Shown: piece after piece, positions 11,501-22,600 of the stretch
Layout: each line of letters starts with the position of its first letter
How positions within the stretch are numbered: the stretch's first letter is position 1
Source: Klebsormidium nitens
Lineage: Eukaryota; Streptophyta; Klebsormidiophyceae; Klebsormidiales; Klebsormidiaceae
Direction: 5' to 3'
NCBI GenBank assembly: GCA_000708835.1
Contig: DF237337.1
Span: 1-64,000 of the forward strand
DNA: 64,000 bases
Program-made: the position numbers and the translations under genes
Notes under the pieces: model-generated
What the model was told of the DNA's origin: nothing
Databases searched by the model: none
Seen by the model: only the letters and a program-made list of their open reading frames with translations

Positions 11501-14500
11501 ACAAGAAGATTTGAATTCTCAGTAGCCTGGATTCAAGCATTGCAGGAACGAGCGCAGCCAGGCGTTGCTCAAAGACCGACGAATGCCCATTGAAGAGCTG
11601 CATACACCGATCAGCAAGTAACGAGCGGAACTTCACAAGAACCGTCTATCTCGCCCCTCCCGATCTCTATTTGAATTCACCCGCCAAACCCCTCCGTTCC
11701 ATCATTCCTACTCTTCTACCCACAGGCAAAAGGGGAACTTTCTGATAACAGTATTCTGCTCTTTACAGTCTTCTCCTGCGCTCATAACACCTGCTCTTCT
11801 CCCAACAGATGGCGCTACCGCGGCCGCGTTTGAGGCCACCATCTCCCCCGCCGTGCTCCACGTCTGGGCCCAGTACGTCACCGACCCGCTTATTTCGGAA
11901 GACGCCCTCGACGTTCTGGAGGCCCTAGCGGAATTTCCGGAGTGCATCCATCCCCTGTTCCTGCGCGTCGTTCCGTCCTTGGCTGGGGTCTTAGCAGCGC
12001 CCGATCAACAACCGCCCGGCCTCGTAGAAGGCGCGCTGGATCTGCTAACACTGCTACTGCAAGTGAGGCGCAATTGTCTCTTATTCTATGTCTCCAGTCA
12101 ACGGTTTGGAGGAGCTTTCCTCACCTTTTAGAGCAATGTCTTTTCCGATCTGCCTTTATCCCTCCTTCAAGCCGTCTCCTCACAATCGCGTCATTTCTGA
12201 TGGTCCGTTTTGATTAAGATGCAGGGAAAGAAAAGAAAATGCTGATCGAGGCCATCAGTGGAATTCCATGGTTGCGTGCAGCGAAAGACCACCCAACTTA
12301 AAACCCCTTTCAACCCCTCGTCTGCAGCGCTCCCCCGCTGACGTCAGCCGGACCGCGTTCGGCCCCTGCTTCGGGGCGACCGCCCGCATCGTGATGACGA
12401 CGGATGACGCGGCGCTGCTGCAGAGCGGGGCGGAATGCCTGGCGGCATTCGTACGGAGCAGCGGAACGGAACTTCTGCAATGGGGACCGGCGAAAGAAGA
12501 AACAATGAAGACGTTGCTAGACGCGACTGGCAGGTAGGGTCAGGCGTTTTATGTTTGGGGTCTCGGTTTTGGCTCTGAGTGGTCCTTTTGGAATATGGAT
12601 TTTGAGTCAAAAGACTGTCCAAAAGTCTGGTTCTAGGGTCCTCGAATTTTGGCGATTTTGACAAGAGACGGATGGCAGGGATCGTGCATCGGAAACGGGA
12701 AAAAGTAGACGATGGGAGCGCTCTTGGTTGGGAGTTCCAGGCAGATGTTGGTTATTATTGTGAGTGTCCTGTGGCAGTCTAGGTGAGATAAGCAGACAAA
12801 GGGACTTCCGATTTAGGAGCGATATAATAAAGACTAACTCTGTGGGCGCTTAGTGGACGGACGGACGATTCCGGCAATTTGAAGCCCAAGGTCTCACCAA
12901 ACCTTGGTTGGAAGAAGGACGACGTTACTGTTGGTGCTGATTGGTCAATCGTACGAGGGATCTAGGTCTGAGACTCCGAACTACCAAAGGTGTACGAAAG
13001 TTGCCCCTGTTCATGCTACTGGTAACCCTGCCGTCAGCCGTGCTGGCTTCTGGACACATAACCAGGTTCTGTACCCGTCAATCTACTAGATTGCTTTACC
13101 AACCACTAATCAGGTCTGATCTCAAGTGGTCCTCATTGTGCCAGGTTGCTAGATCCCCACGCAACTAGTGCGGCGGCCCCCGAACGACTTAACCAGGCTT
13201 AACCAACCCTTAACCTTGGTCTCCTTGTGCCAGGTTGCTAGACCCCCACATGGACAGCAGCGCGTCTCTCTACGTGGGCAATCTCATCACGCAACTAGTG
13301 CGGCGGCTCCCTGGAGATATGGGCCCTCATTCACGCCCTCTGCTGGCGGCCCTCGTCGCGCGCATGCAGTCCTCGCTCATGCCCGCGCTCACCATCTCGC
13401 TCCTCCTCGTTGTCGCGCGCCTTGTGAGAATGCTCACCCGGCCTGTTGACCCGCTATGTATCCTTCCGAAACATATTCCGGGCGACGATCTCGAAGCGCC
13501 GAAACTTCGAAAGCGCGGAGAAAATGAAGTCGCGTTGTTAAAGTCGTAGCTTCTCTCCCGTTAGCTGCCCGCCGTCGACTAAGTCGCTGGAAGCAACCTA
13601 TGTTTTTCGAGCTATCTTTGCTGCCTCTCCCTTGAAGAAGATGTGGGATTATCGCGAAAGCTTCATGAGGTCGAGTTATGCTAAACCCGTCTGCTCGATT
13701 TTTGGGCCAGTTACAGCGCTGAACACAGACAAAGTGCTGCTGCCTTATCCTCACTCCTTACTTTCTTAAAAACGAGAAATTTCTCCTTCCAACATTCAAT
13801 TCCCACCACCTGCGCCTTCCCTTTCGAAAACGCCTCTTCTCATGAGCAGGTTCCACCCTAACCTTAAAACTCTAAAAGTACAACCCCAAAACCCCAAAAC
13901 CCCATTTCGAGGCCTCCTCATGACCTTGATTTCCACCCCCCGAATCTGATGCAGGTCCACATGAGCGCCCCCAACGTGAGCCAGCTGATCGACGCCCTCG
14001 TCTCCCTCCCCGCGCAAGGTTACAGCAACGCGCTCTCTTTCGTCCTCTTCGAATGGACCAAATGGCACGGCGAGATCCAGGGCGCGTACCAAATCAAGGT
14101 TAGCCTAACCGCGCTGGCAACCCTGCTGGCGTCGGGGGATCCCCGGCTGGGCAGCGTGATCGTCCAGGGGGAACAAATTCAGCCGGAGGAAGGGGGGGTG
14201 ATCATGACGCGGTCGCGCGCGAAGCAGGGGGGGCGGCTCGAGCGGTACTCCAACGTCAGCCTGCCTGTCAAGGTGAGCGTGACGTCAGCGGGACGGCCTT
14301 CTGCCTTGGGGTTTGTTCAGTGCTTTGCTGTGTGCTTGAATGGTGGTCTGCGCCTGTTCCCGCTGTCAGGCGGTCTCTGCCGGTTTTCTCATGGAACTCA
14401 GGAAAGATAATAATAAGGTAACCGCACTGGGAACGGGTAGGTTTAGTTTGGTGGTTAGGGTGCGTATGGGTGCGGAGCTGGTATTTGTTTGGGTCAAGCT

Positions 14501-15613
14501 TTTTAGTGTTAGTTGACGCTTAATTTTATAATGGCTTATTGTTATTTCTCTTGAGAATCGTGCTTTTCCCTTTTGGTTAGCGGACTCTCCGACTCTGATG
14601 TTGCGAACCCCATGTTGGCGCTTCCCTATCCCTTTGCATATCAGCCGTCTGACTCAATGGAACTATTGGAACAGGTCGATGGCGGATTCGACGTCGTTGG
14701 TTTCGCGCGAACTTCCTTCCCTAGGATTGACTTCATTGCGAAATCTTAGCTCGTCATGTCCTGGTAATACCAAGGTGCTCTCGAGAAGCTTCGTCGATAT
14801 TTCTTGGAGCCTCTACTTTGAGAGCTTCCACCTTTCGGGGAGAACTTCCTGCGTCGACGTCGGCAGAAGTGTTTTTTCTTGACGATCCCACTTCATCCGC
14901 TGCAGCTCATAGCCATTCTAGCCGACACTCTGACGGAGATGAAGGAGGCTCAAGCGACCGGTGTGGAGGACGTAAGTTCACCTATTCTCCCGTCTACAAG
15001 CAGGGCGTCACTTTGAGCAGTTACAAATTCACTGCCTGTACTGACGATCGGAATGTCCGCTTGAATCGCCGACAATGAAGGATGACTGTTTCATCATTTG
15101 ATCGCTCCTGTCATTCTAGGTAGTCGTAACAAGTGTTTTGGTTTGTCGCCGTTCTGTTGGTGTGAGTTCCCACAAACTGACGAGAATCACTAGGGCAATC
15201 AAAAACCGTTTCCTGTTCCTACACATCCTTCTGAAAAAAAGGAAAAAACAACAGAAACTGCCTTTTGATTTTGCCAGGATGACGAGTGGGAGGAAGCGAG
15301 TGGCGACGAAGACGAAGATGACGAGGCGGGCCCTTCCGGCATCGTCATTTCCGCCGGAACTGGCCGGTCGTCCGTTTTCCAACCCATCGAAGACTTCGCC
15401 AACCTGTTCTCAGAGGACTTCGCCGAGGGAACGTACGTCGAAGATCCTGACGCGAAGAGCGATCCGATCAACAGCGTAAATGTGTCGGAGTACGCGGTCA
15501 AATATCTGAAAGAGTTGGCTAGGAGAGATCAGGTAGGGTTTGCAGCGTGTTGTCAAGGCTTGAACCGGACGCAACAGGAAGCGATACACGCTGCGCTGCA
15601 GACCGGCAGCTAA
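5600..15613 (+). CDS. IPO9: Importin-9 (importin-beta family nuclear transport receptor)
   Basis: Fourteen exons: 5600-6056, 6772-6974, 7388-7504, 7792-8043, 8508-8652, 9218-9348, 9988-10244, 10858-11039, 11809-12062, 12328-12533, 13234-13423, 13955-14272, 14906-14971, 15278-15613. All junctions keep phase, giving 1037 aa, close to plant importin-9. The protein follows Arabidopsis importin-9 throughout: an N-terminal WLLQCLQGTLDANP / GLRQLGAVVVKKYVKEHW Ran-binding importin-beta domain, HEAT repeats (for example DYSD-type acidic loop at AYDSDGDELNLETF, QLFEFLLTIVS), QVKAAYQIK-like GAYQIKVSLTAL, an acidic DDEWEEASGDEDEDDE tail segment, and an end at CQGLNRTQQEAIHAAL. Importin-9 carries histones and ribosomal proteins into the nucleus. 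Seven of its exon edges have intronic echoes. Stop is TAA at 15611-15613. Confidence 0.95.
6139..6230 (+). repeat. Echo of importin-9 exon 1 end and donor flank
   Basis: The end of exon 1 from CTAATGGACGTTCTGGTGA (6005) recurs at 6140 as CTGATGGACGTTCTGGTGA, 135 bp downstream. The similarity continues past the splice junction to the intronic TTTGTGCTCA word (present at 6080s and 6210s). The copy has lost a good GT donor (it reads GTAGGAGA). Confidence 0.75.
8757..8970 (+). repeat. Two echoes of importin-9 exon 5 end
   Basis: The exon end GCGGACGAGGAGGAGGAGACC...AACTCGG followed by the donor (8611-8655) recurs at 8769-8812 and again at about 8924-8955. The GAGAC anchor lies at 8628, 8786 and 8930, so spacing is 158 and 144 bp. 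The flanking intron words after the donor (GAGGAACCGCCG in the original; GAAAGAAACCGCCGCG in copy 3) are shared too, so the duplicated unit spans the splice site. Confidence 0.8.
9437..9485 (+). repeat. Echo of importin-9 exon 6 end
   Basis: The exon end GGCGGGCAAGTCCGACTGGTGGAAGG (anchor at 9327) recurs at 9458 as GTTGGGCAAGTCTGACTGGTAAAAGG, 131 bp downstream and inside intron 6. The donor is replaced by AAAAGGTCGGGC. Confidence 0.7.
10305..10350 (+). repeat. Echo of importin-9 exon 7 donor region
   Basis: GGGGCGCTGTCGGAAGGAAC followed by GTGAGTAGTC (junction at 10244/10245) recurs as GGGGACGCCGTTGGACGGAA and CATGAGTGGTC, 87 bp downstream. The donor GT has become AT in the copy, so it could not splice. 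Confidence 0.65.
10782..10823 (+). repeat. Echo of importin-9 exon 8 start in the upstream intron
   Basis: The start of exon 8 reads GCGATCCAGATCAGCGGCTG at 10865; the intron has GCAATCCAGATTAGTGGCTG at 10786, 79 bp upstream. All three differences are at third codon positions and are silent. Confidence 0.7.
11155..11235 (+). repeat. Echo of importin-9 exon 8 end in the downstream intron
   Basis: The exon segment from GCGCTCCTGAAAGCTGCC (10967) aligns with GCGCTCCCGAAGGGTGCC (11169), 202 bp downstream. Read in the same phase, the copy still encodes a HEAT-helix-like peptide (ALPKGASERMLHLVLQ against ALLKAATEETLHLVLE in the exon). Confidence 0.65.
13090..13190 (+). repeat. Echo of the acceptor and start of importin-9 exon 11, with internal deletion
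   Basis: TTGTGCCAGGTTGCTAGA is present at 13136 (intron) and 13225 (true acceptor), 89 bp apart. The intronic copy then jumps from CCCCAC directly to GCAACTAGTGCGGCGGC, which in the exon lies 52 bp further on. The upstream polypyrimidine and AACCA words are shared as well. The intronic acceptor is intact. Confidence 0.8.
13884..13903 (-). repeat. Three CCCC tracts (minus-strand GGGG) in importin-9 intron 11
   Basis: CCCCAAAACCCCAAAACCCC reads GGGGTTTT repeats on the minus strand, with a fourth partial tract near 13903. It could form a G-quadruplex on the non-template strand's complement. It resembles ciliate telomere units but is far too short to be telomeric. Confidence 0.5.
14430..14496 (+). 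repeat. G-rich segment shared with the TIR element at 45.4 kb
   Basis: TGGTGGTTAGGGTGCGTATGG with GTGCGGAGCTGGT in importin-9 intron 12 matches TGGTGGTTAGGGTGGGTTGG with GTGCGGAGCGGGT at 45424-45460, including the flanking ACGGGT words. The terminal inverted repeats seen at 45.4 kb are not present here, so this is a fragment or an older copy. Confidence 0.6.
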
Positions 15614-16950
15614 AATGGTATGTGCTGCCAGTCTGCTGATCACGATCCTATATACTCATGGGTGCACCTCGAGTACAAGCTGAATAGTCAACTTCGACCC
15701 TTGTTTTGTCCGCGCTATCAAGTATCTCAAGAAGGAATCACCTGTCCGATTGACAAGGAAACGGAGAGTCGGCAGGTAGCTTACGGAGATAGTGATCATG
15801 GTAGGCGCTTGGGTGCTTGGCTTGCACTTTTTATCCAATCTCTTGCGTCATGCACTGCGAGCAGCTCAGACATTGGATTTGAAGGATCGATGCGACGAAA
15901 CAGTCACTTACATGCTCATTCGCATGTCCAAATATTATAAGCTGTGCATACCAAGTTGCCAGAGATTTGTGCACATGCTTACTAACAGATGTGCAGGTGG
16001 TGCATCGCCTAGCATAAGTAGAGACTCGTATGTCGGAGAACATGCACAACGCCTCTAGCAACAGCGGCAACCTTTGCACGTGGCTCAACATGCAACTTAG
16101 AGCCTAGCTAGAGCAGACTCAGTTTTCCATGCAGCCTTTGACAGTGGCGCCGCATGTATTGTACGGCATACTAGCTTGGGCCATTAGCACGAACATGTGC
16201 GTATACGTTGCCACGAGAGCTTAAGCCGCCGCTCATGCTACTTATAATGTACATGCATATACGGTGACCGGACGCACCAACACGGCGGCTGCAACCTTCA
16301 ACTTAAGTTAGGCTGGCCCCATGTACGCCTTAAATCTACAATCCGACGCAATCATTCGTGTATATTTCAATCAACGCGAATTATCGAGTACATCATGACA
16401 CAAGCTAAATACCCTACACGAACTTCGGAAGTGACCTGGCGTCCTGCCATTGATACTCCCAAGTCAACTCGATCTGATTCATCGTTAGCAAACGACGAGT
16501 GTCGGCCTCATGATTGTGTTCCTTGATCCACGCCAGATAAAGAAGCTATAGCAGATACCAGAAGTGGACATGTTACGTATATGAATGCGCATCAACAATG
16601 ATAACATGTATGGCGTATAATATGGATCGCTTGCAATTATTGCCCGGCCGGCCACTCAGCATTAGCAATCATCAAAGCGGACGGTCTGATCCCGGCGCAC
16701 AATGATATGGAAATGTTTGTCTCGTGTACGGGATCCTCTACCCGCTGCAAGATCAAACATGACAAGAAGCAGGGCCATCTAAAGCTAAGTAGATCTCCGA
16801 AGCTCAGTCGCTGCATGATCTGAACGATGCAGCTGATTTTCTATACCTTCGAATAAGCTTCAAATCATTAAGAGATTGGGAAAGGACTCGATACCTTTTT
16901 GGTGCATTCTACAAGCAATCCTTTGTGAACTTGAGGCTGGCAGCCTATGC
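15614..16950. other. Intergenic region between convergent importin-9 and F-box/LRR genes
   Basis: No gene supported. AT-richer than the genes, with many ATGCAT/GCATGC words and a CCCGGCCGGCC core at about 16642. Both neighbouring genes end into it, so it holds two 3' flanks. No clear polyadenylation signal stands out. Confidence 0.5.
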
Positions 16951-18507
16951 CTACGACGGCTTCGAATAACTTAACCCCGGAAGTAATACCACATTCCTAA
17001 CCTTCAAACTAGCTCCGCAAAGGAGGGCCTTGATTCCTTGAGCCACCTCCTTCTCTATGTTCATGAAGCGCAGGGTGAGCTCTTTAAACTTAGGCAAGCG
17101 CCCGACCACGCTTGCAAGGAACAAAAGGTCGTCTTGTACGAAGGCCTCAGGCCGATATAGATCCAAACTGCGCAACTTTTGTAGGAGAGCCAGCTTTGGA
17201 ATGTCGTGGAAGTCAAAGGAGCACCGGAGCACCTCCATGCCCCCCATCTGCTCTAATAGTTCTGGCCAGGCGACGTGCGGCATGAGTGGGAGATTGGGAA
17301 GCTCTAAAACACGGAGAGAGGGGCATTGACTGAGCAGTTCTAGCACTCCTTTGGCGGGAATGCTGATTGGGGTGGCGATTGGAAAAGGTTGAGGATACAC
17401 ATCGAAAGATTCAAGAGTACGCGCTATCAGTGGCACACCTAACGTTAGCTGCTGGAGGGAAGTGCAGTGTTGCGCAAGACGGGAGAGGATGACATCTAGG
17501 TGTGGCACTGATATAGATCTGATGTCCAGTTTTGTCAGTTGGGGAAGACCCCTAAACAGGACTAAGAAAGCAGTCTCCGAAAGGCTTTGGTGATCTGGGA
17601 ACCTCAGTGCTTCGATGCTGGGAAAGACGGCGGGGAGTAGGGAGAGGAATTCGGATCGAAGTGAGGGCTGGCGTGGAGGAAGGTCAAAGCTGAGCTCTGT
17701 CATGCTGACCATTGGAGCAATCTTTCGCAAGGCCTTCATGAACTTGGTGTGCTCTATCCGACACGGTCCTGAGAAGGTGAGCTTCTCTAGACCTGTGAAC
17801 TGCCCTAGAGAGCTGACGATTGTCTCAAGAAACGAATGTTCTGGGAGCCCCATGTCAGACAGGTGGAGACTTTTCAGACTACTGAATGATGCGGAGAGGA
17901 TTCTGGTGAGCTCCAACGCAGACTGTGAGCCCCCCGACCGCTGAGGTGGATCACCCGGAAATATTGTTATGCTAGACCAGGCCCTCAAAGTGAGGGGATG
18001 CAGCCTTACCCAGGAGTGCCAGCTATCCGCAAACACCTCAAGTTCATCCACGTAAGGATTCATCTCTAAGGCTCTCTGGAGCAGCTTCATGGATTCAAGG
18101 ATTGGCAAGCGAAACCTTGAATCCCCCTGAAGCACCAGCTTTTTGCTGGCTGCGCGTGCAGCGTCACGCCAATCCTTAGAAACAGCCTTACAAGAGGCCA
18201 TGGTGACGATATCTCCTCCTGCCGCCATTTGAACTATCATCTCCGCCAGCAGGGAGGGAAGCTTGGCAAATGCTTCTATGCTGCAGTCTTTAGCTGCCTG
18301 GGCGTCAGAAGATGCACTGCTTTCCATGCCTGTTTTTCCGCTTGGGCTTCGTAAGCTCCAAGCAGGAAAGAAGCAGCTTCTTCTGTGGTTCCTTTTCCTT
18401 TCTGTTGCAAAGGCTCTCGCTGGTAATCTGCAAACAGCGTGGCTGCTATGATCACCCTTGATACTCAACTGGGGTGAACAGTCCACACGCTCTTTTATTC
18501 TTTGCAT
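16951..18507 (-). CDS. F-box-like / leucine-rich-repeat protein, single exon
   Basis: An uninterrupted frame of 518 codons on the minus strand. An F-box-like helix lies at about residues 78-125 (FAKLPSLLAEMIVQMA ... KAVSKDWRDAARAA, the usual LP..L...I and V.K.WR pattern). It is followed by irregular leucine-rich repeats to the end (LKSLHLSDMGLPE, LEKLTFSGPCRI, LTKLDIRSISVP, LRVLELPNLPLMP, LRSLDLYRP, FKELTLRFMNIEKE). F-box/LRR proteins are substrate receptors of SCF ubiquitin ligases. The first 60 residues are basic and unlike the rest; an internal ATG at 18327 would give 458 aa and may be the real start. It is the only long intronless gene in the window, which suggests a retrocopy or a lineage-specific expanded family. 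Substrate unknown. Confidence 0.8.
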   Translation of the reverse strand: MQRIKERVDCSPQLSIKGDHSSHAVCRLPARAFATERKRNHRRSCFFPAWSLRSPSGKTGMESSASSDAQAAKDCSIEAFAKLPSLLAEMIVQMAAGGDIVTMASCKAVSKDWRDAARAASKKLVLQGDSRFRLPILESMKLLQRALEMNPYVDELEVFADSWHSWVRLHPLTLRAWSSITIFPGDPPQRSGGSQSALELTRILSASFSSLKSLHLSDMGLPEHSFLETIVSSLGQFTGLEKLTFSGPCRIEHTKFMKALRKIAPMVSMTELSFDLPPRQPSLRSEFLSLLPAVFPSIEALRFPDHQSLSETAFLVLFRGLPQLTKLDIRSISVPHLDVILSRLAQHCTSLQQLTLGVPLIARTLESFDVYPQPFPIATPISIPAKGVLELLSQCPSLRVLELPNLPLMPHVAWPELLEQMGGMEVLRCSFDFHDIPKLALLQKLRSLDLYRPEAFVQDDLLFLASVVGRLPKFKELTLRFMNIEKEVAQGIKALLCGASLKVRNVVLLPGLSYSKPS

Positions 18508-19696
18508 CAGCAGGATGACAATCTTCGAGTCTTGGAAAGAAACTGTTCAGCTAGACTAGTTTTGAAGGCGCCCCTGGACTAAGAAAACCGCTATTAGACT
18601 ACGGTCCTTCAATGGTCTCGGTTGCTGTCGCGAAGCGCACTCCCTCGACCTTTCTTCCGACCGGTAGTACCCTACACCGGGCACTCGAGTCCAGTTCTTT
18701 ACCTGACAAAATCAGCCCTGGCGGGCCTAAGGCTACCGGTACATCCTCCTGGGCGAAATATTCAGTGGCGCCCGGCCGCCGCGCGTCGTGTTTTCTATAG
18801 TATACCCGCGCAGCCGCAGGCGCTGCCGCCGCCAGCACATGATGCTCAGTGCTGATATTGATATTGATATTGAAATTCTCGTCTAATTAAGAGCCAGCAT
18901 GCGCTCTGGTGCGAGCGCAGATCGAAGCAATGCAAATGTAAAACCCTGGCATAAGCCTTTGCCAGGTCGCCTTAACTGTGCTTTCTGGTTCTAGCTTTGG
19001 TACGCTCAAATTCTAATTTGAATGAGATATTGCCAGTACGATACTTTCCTTGCAATGCGCCATTGATTGCACCAGATTATGAAGGGCTCGATACCTGAAA
19101 ATAGTCCTTCTGTCGAGGTGACCCCCTTTCTAGCTTTAGGAACAACTGAGCGTGCACATGCATGTGACCAACCAGATATTGCCAGTTTCATAGTCGAAAA
19201 CAGTTTCACCACATGGTCAAACAACGATTTCAACACATCATCGGGCCGCAAGGCTCAAGTAGCCAAGACGAGCTGCGCCAACCGTAAATTAGTCTCCCAG
19301 AAAGTTATCTGGCATCTATATAGTACATGCAGGCCGGCCGGCCATCGAAGGAGCTAGACACTGACATGCGAACGTGGCCTTACAATTCCTCGTGGTGAAG
19401 CTTGTGTAGAAAGTGCCAGCCGGGCGTAATCGCGCATAATAGAATCTGAATTGACATGCCCTTGGTGATATTGGAATGCCCCAAGCTCAATTGGGGCAGA
19501 ACGTGCCACAAGTGCGATGATGCTGGTTCAAATGTACTTTTTGAGCGAGCTTAGGCAACCTTGGGCGTCTCAACACGGCATACCCTTTCTTGAGACGGTC
19601 TCAATGCGTTAAAGCGATACCGGAAAAATCAACCTGTTTGACTACTAGCGTTCATCTTTTTTTGAACCAACCCTGAGCCATCAGGGTACTTGGCTG
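18508..19696. other. Intergenic region upstream of the F-box/LRR gene and downstream of the BtaB-like gene
   Basis: Holds the promoter of the F-box/LRR gene and the 3' flank of the methyltransferase gene. The 18600-18850 part is GC-rich and open in several frames but matches nothing I recognise. A GGCCGGCCGGCC core lies at about 19331. No gene supported. Confidence 0.4.
18853..18873 (+). repeat. (GATATT)3 hexanucleotide repeat
   Basis: Three perfect GATATT units followed by a degenerate GAAATT. Small simple repeat in intergenic DNA. Confidence 0.7.
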
Positions 19697-22600
19697 TTAT
19701 TGTAGCAAGTCCTGTCCCGGTTGTTCCGATTCTGACGCATCTTTCGGTGATCCTATCCAGAAATACCAGGGAGCGCGGAGGATCGGCACGTATGGTATAC
19801 CGCCTTGACTATTCACCTCGACAACTGCGCATCAAGTAAGGAGTAATCAGAATCTTTCACGCTGGCTAAGATACTGTCAACATTCACTCGTCAGCAACAT
19901 GAGATGTTCTCAGCGTGGATGCAGGACTCTTCCAATCGCTGATTGATTCGGTAAACAAAGATCAGAAACCTTTCGGCCCCCAACTTAATGGAAGTTTTGA
20001 CGCCCTGCACCACCCCTGTATAACTTCAATGAAGAACTCAATGCGTTATTTACCTCCGAACATCAGAATCGAAGTCAGCGGCGCACAGCGCCCCGATCAG
20101 CACACTGCTTTCCTCAAGTATCCCTTTCGTGGCGCTCTTGCTCGAGACAAGGCACCGCCGACACACATAGACTTAATTCCACCGTCGGAGCTGAAGTCCG
20201 GTCTGCTCTGACTCGCACCCCCCCAACTCCACCGTTTGAGCATCATCAGAACAGATGGAGAAGGGACGGCTGGCGTCACTATCCGTCCAGCATCAAAAAG
20301 CAGCTGAAGAGGTACGGCTGACGTCACCTGTGTCCCGATTGTGGTCAAGCTATGCACGCCAGGTTGACGCTGCCCGGGTCCGAAATCAAACAACATCAAA
20401 ACAGGCGGGGAAAAGGCACAACTGACGTCACCTCTTTCCACTTCGTGGTCCAAAGATCGACAAAAACAGGCGGGGAAAGAGGTGCGGCTGACGTCACCTG
20501 TCTCCAGTTTGTGGTCCAGGTACGCGCGCCGCTCCGGCCCCAGGTTGATGTTGTCCAGGTCAAAGATGGCCTGCCAGAACCAGCGCCGGTAGTAGGGATG
20601 CTGCCGCTGCGGGCGGTCGTACTTTCCGGAGACATAAAAGTCGGCGATGCCGAGGAGACCCCCCGGGGCGAGCATGGAGAGGGCGTTGTCAACGGCAGCC
20701 ATGTAGGGGGGGATCACTGGCGAGAGAAACGGGGGGGGGGATTTAAGGTGGTCAGCAGATGAAGGGGGAGGGGGGAGTTGAAAGAATGAAGACGTGTTGA
20801 CGAAAAGTCATTTGCGGAAAAACACAAGGACGAATACAGATGGGAGGAGACTGGATCGAGGATGCTGCAAATATGAAAGGGAATAACAGATGCCCGACAA
20901 AGAGGGTCACAGCTGTCGGGAGAGAGTGAGAAGACTTGTACCCCTTGTCAACATTATCGTGATGAAACCTGAATGTAAATCCGATCGACGCTCTAACGCG
21001 TTATTCAGTGAAGCGGAAAGAAGAAATAGACGTGTACAACCAGCGAAGGGGGTAGATCGTTGGAAAATGTCTGATCGGATGAATTTCGGGGGTTGATCCT
21101 CCGACAAGAACAGGAGATGAAGAGCTGTATTGTCGTTTCGAAGATAAACCCCACGCCCAGCACGCAGTGTGAACGTTTTCATATAAAAGGGTCCCTGCCG
21201 ATTGGTGACTTTCCTTAACGGCTATCTGACGACCATTGAAACCAACAAAATGAGTTTCCTAACATCAACTAGACCCCCTCTCTTTATTCACTCGCTCTAC
21301 AACCATCTTATGGTCAGCCCTACGACCCATGGAAGAAAGAACATACGTTTCAATGTCTTTGTCGGGTAAGCAACAGCAGACAAACAGCGAAGAGTAATAG
21401 CAGACAAACCAGCTTGAATGTAAGGTTCGCTTAGCAGTAGTCAACTCACTTGACAGAGAGTAGGAGAAGGTCACGACAGTCGCCTTGTTGTCTGGTTGGA
21501 ATGTGCATGCGTCGCCCTCCACCACCTCTACGTTGTTCCAGCCCCGCTCTTTGGCCTTTGCCTTCGCAACGTCGCAGAGGGGAGAACACAGATCCACCAC
21601 GTAGATCTGCGTTTTAAAGTTTAGGTTTAATCCTCCTTGTTGTTTCTTAGAGAGCGGCCGTTTTGTTTATTTTCAGCAGGAATGTTGGGTAATCTTGCGG
21701 AGGGCCTAGGACAGGGCATGCAAAGGTTCATGACGGCTGATTATCTAATATCGGAAAAGAGTGGACATACTTACAAAGCTCTAAAACCACAGCGGGGGCC
21801 CCTCTCAGAGACGAGGTAAAGGGGAAAAAAACAGATGGAAAAGAGAGCTATTGAAGGCTTTCGACTGTGCGATTCACCCAACGGCCTTCAGTCAAAGTTT
21901 CAAAACGAAGCCGTACACATTTGAGTTATCATCAGATCATCACAAGTAAGTACACCGAGCTGGCCGTTCATTCCTTGTTAATCCATGGATGCTATAGTAA
22001 GCAGAACCTTGTGTGATGCAATTTTGCTGTCATCTACCGCACAGTTTTCACCTGAGCGCTTCCTTATGAGTGACACACGGCCCGAATGAAAATGGAGGAT
22101 TCTACCTTAGTCATGTCCCTAACTAAGTGGGACCGAAAAGCTGCATCTGTCTTGCATATCAGAGACCAACAGTTCCAGACTTGAGTCGCAGAGGATTGCA
22201 ATGCAGCTTTGAGCTCGACAATATCTAAAACTTGGGAGTTTGTTTGTGACTGGAGGACCTGAAAAAGACAAGCTTTGACACTATTTGCAGTTGAAAGAGT
22301 TCACTTCAGCCCTGCGCATGTCCATTGTTAGATATGTAACTTGTCCTTATTGTGAAAGGCTCACCTTCTCGAATCTGCTCAGGTCAATATAGTCTGCCAT
22401 CATCGCAACATTCTCCCCCGTACCGCCGCCTGCAAATGATGTAAAAAGAGGGCTTCAGCAATTGCCTTAAAGAAGCAGACTAGAAATCAAAGACAGAAGT
22501 GATCCTCCTATAGTTTTTCGAGGAATCTCAAACCTTCAATACCAAGAGCGTCAGGCAGGAGTACTCCACTCCTGAAAGGCACATGCCGTGCATCAACACC

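Noticed and set aside
13884-13903. Telomere-like GGGGTTTT units
   Set aside because: Only three units, inside an intron of a conserved gene.
14087-14440. Possible echo of importin-9 exon 12 (TAACCGCGCTGG against TAACCGCACTGG)
   Set aside because: The match is about a dozen bases and does not include an exon edge.
20097-20497. Continuation of the BtaB-like exon 6 reading frame past 20498
   Set aside because: The frame stays open only because the echoes are coding-derived; a GT donor at 20497 and an in-phase last exon at 19824 restore the conserved C-terminus.
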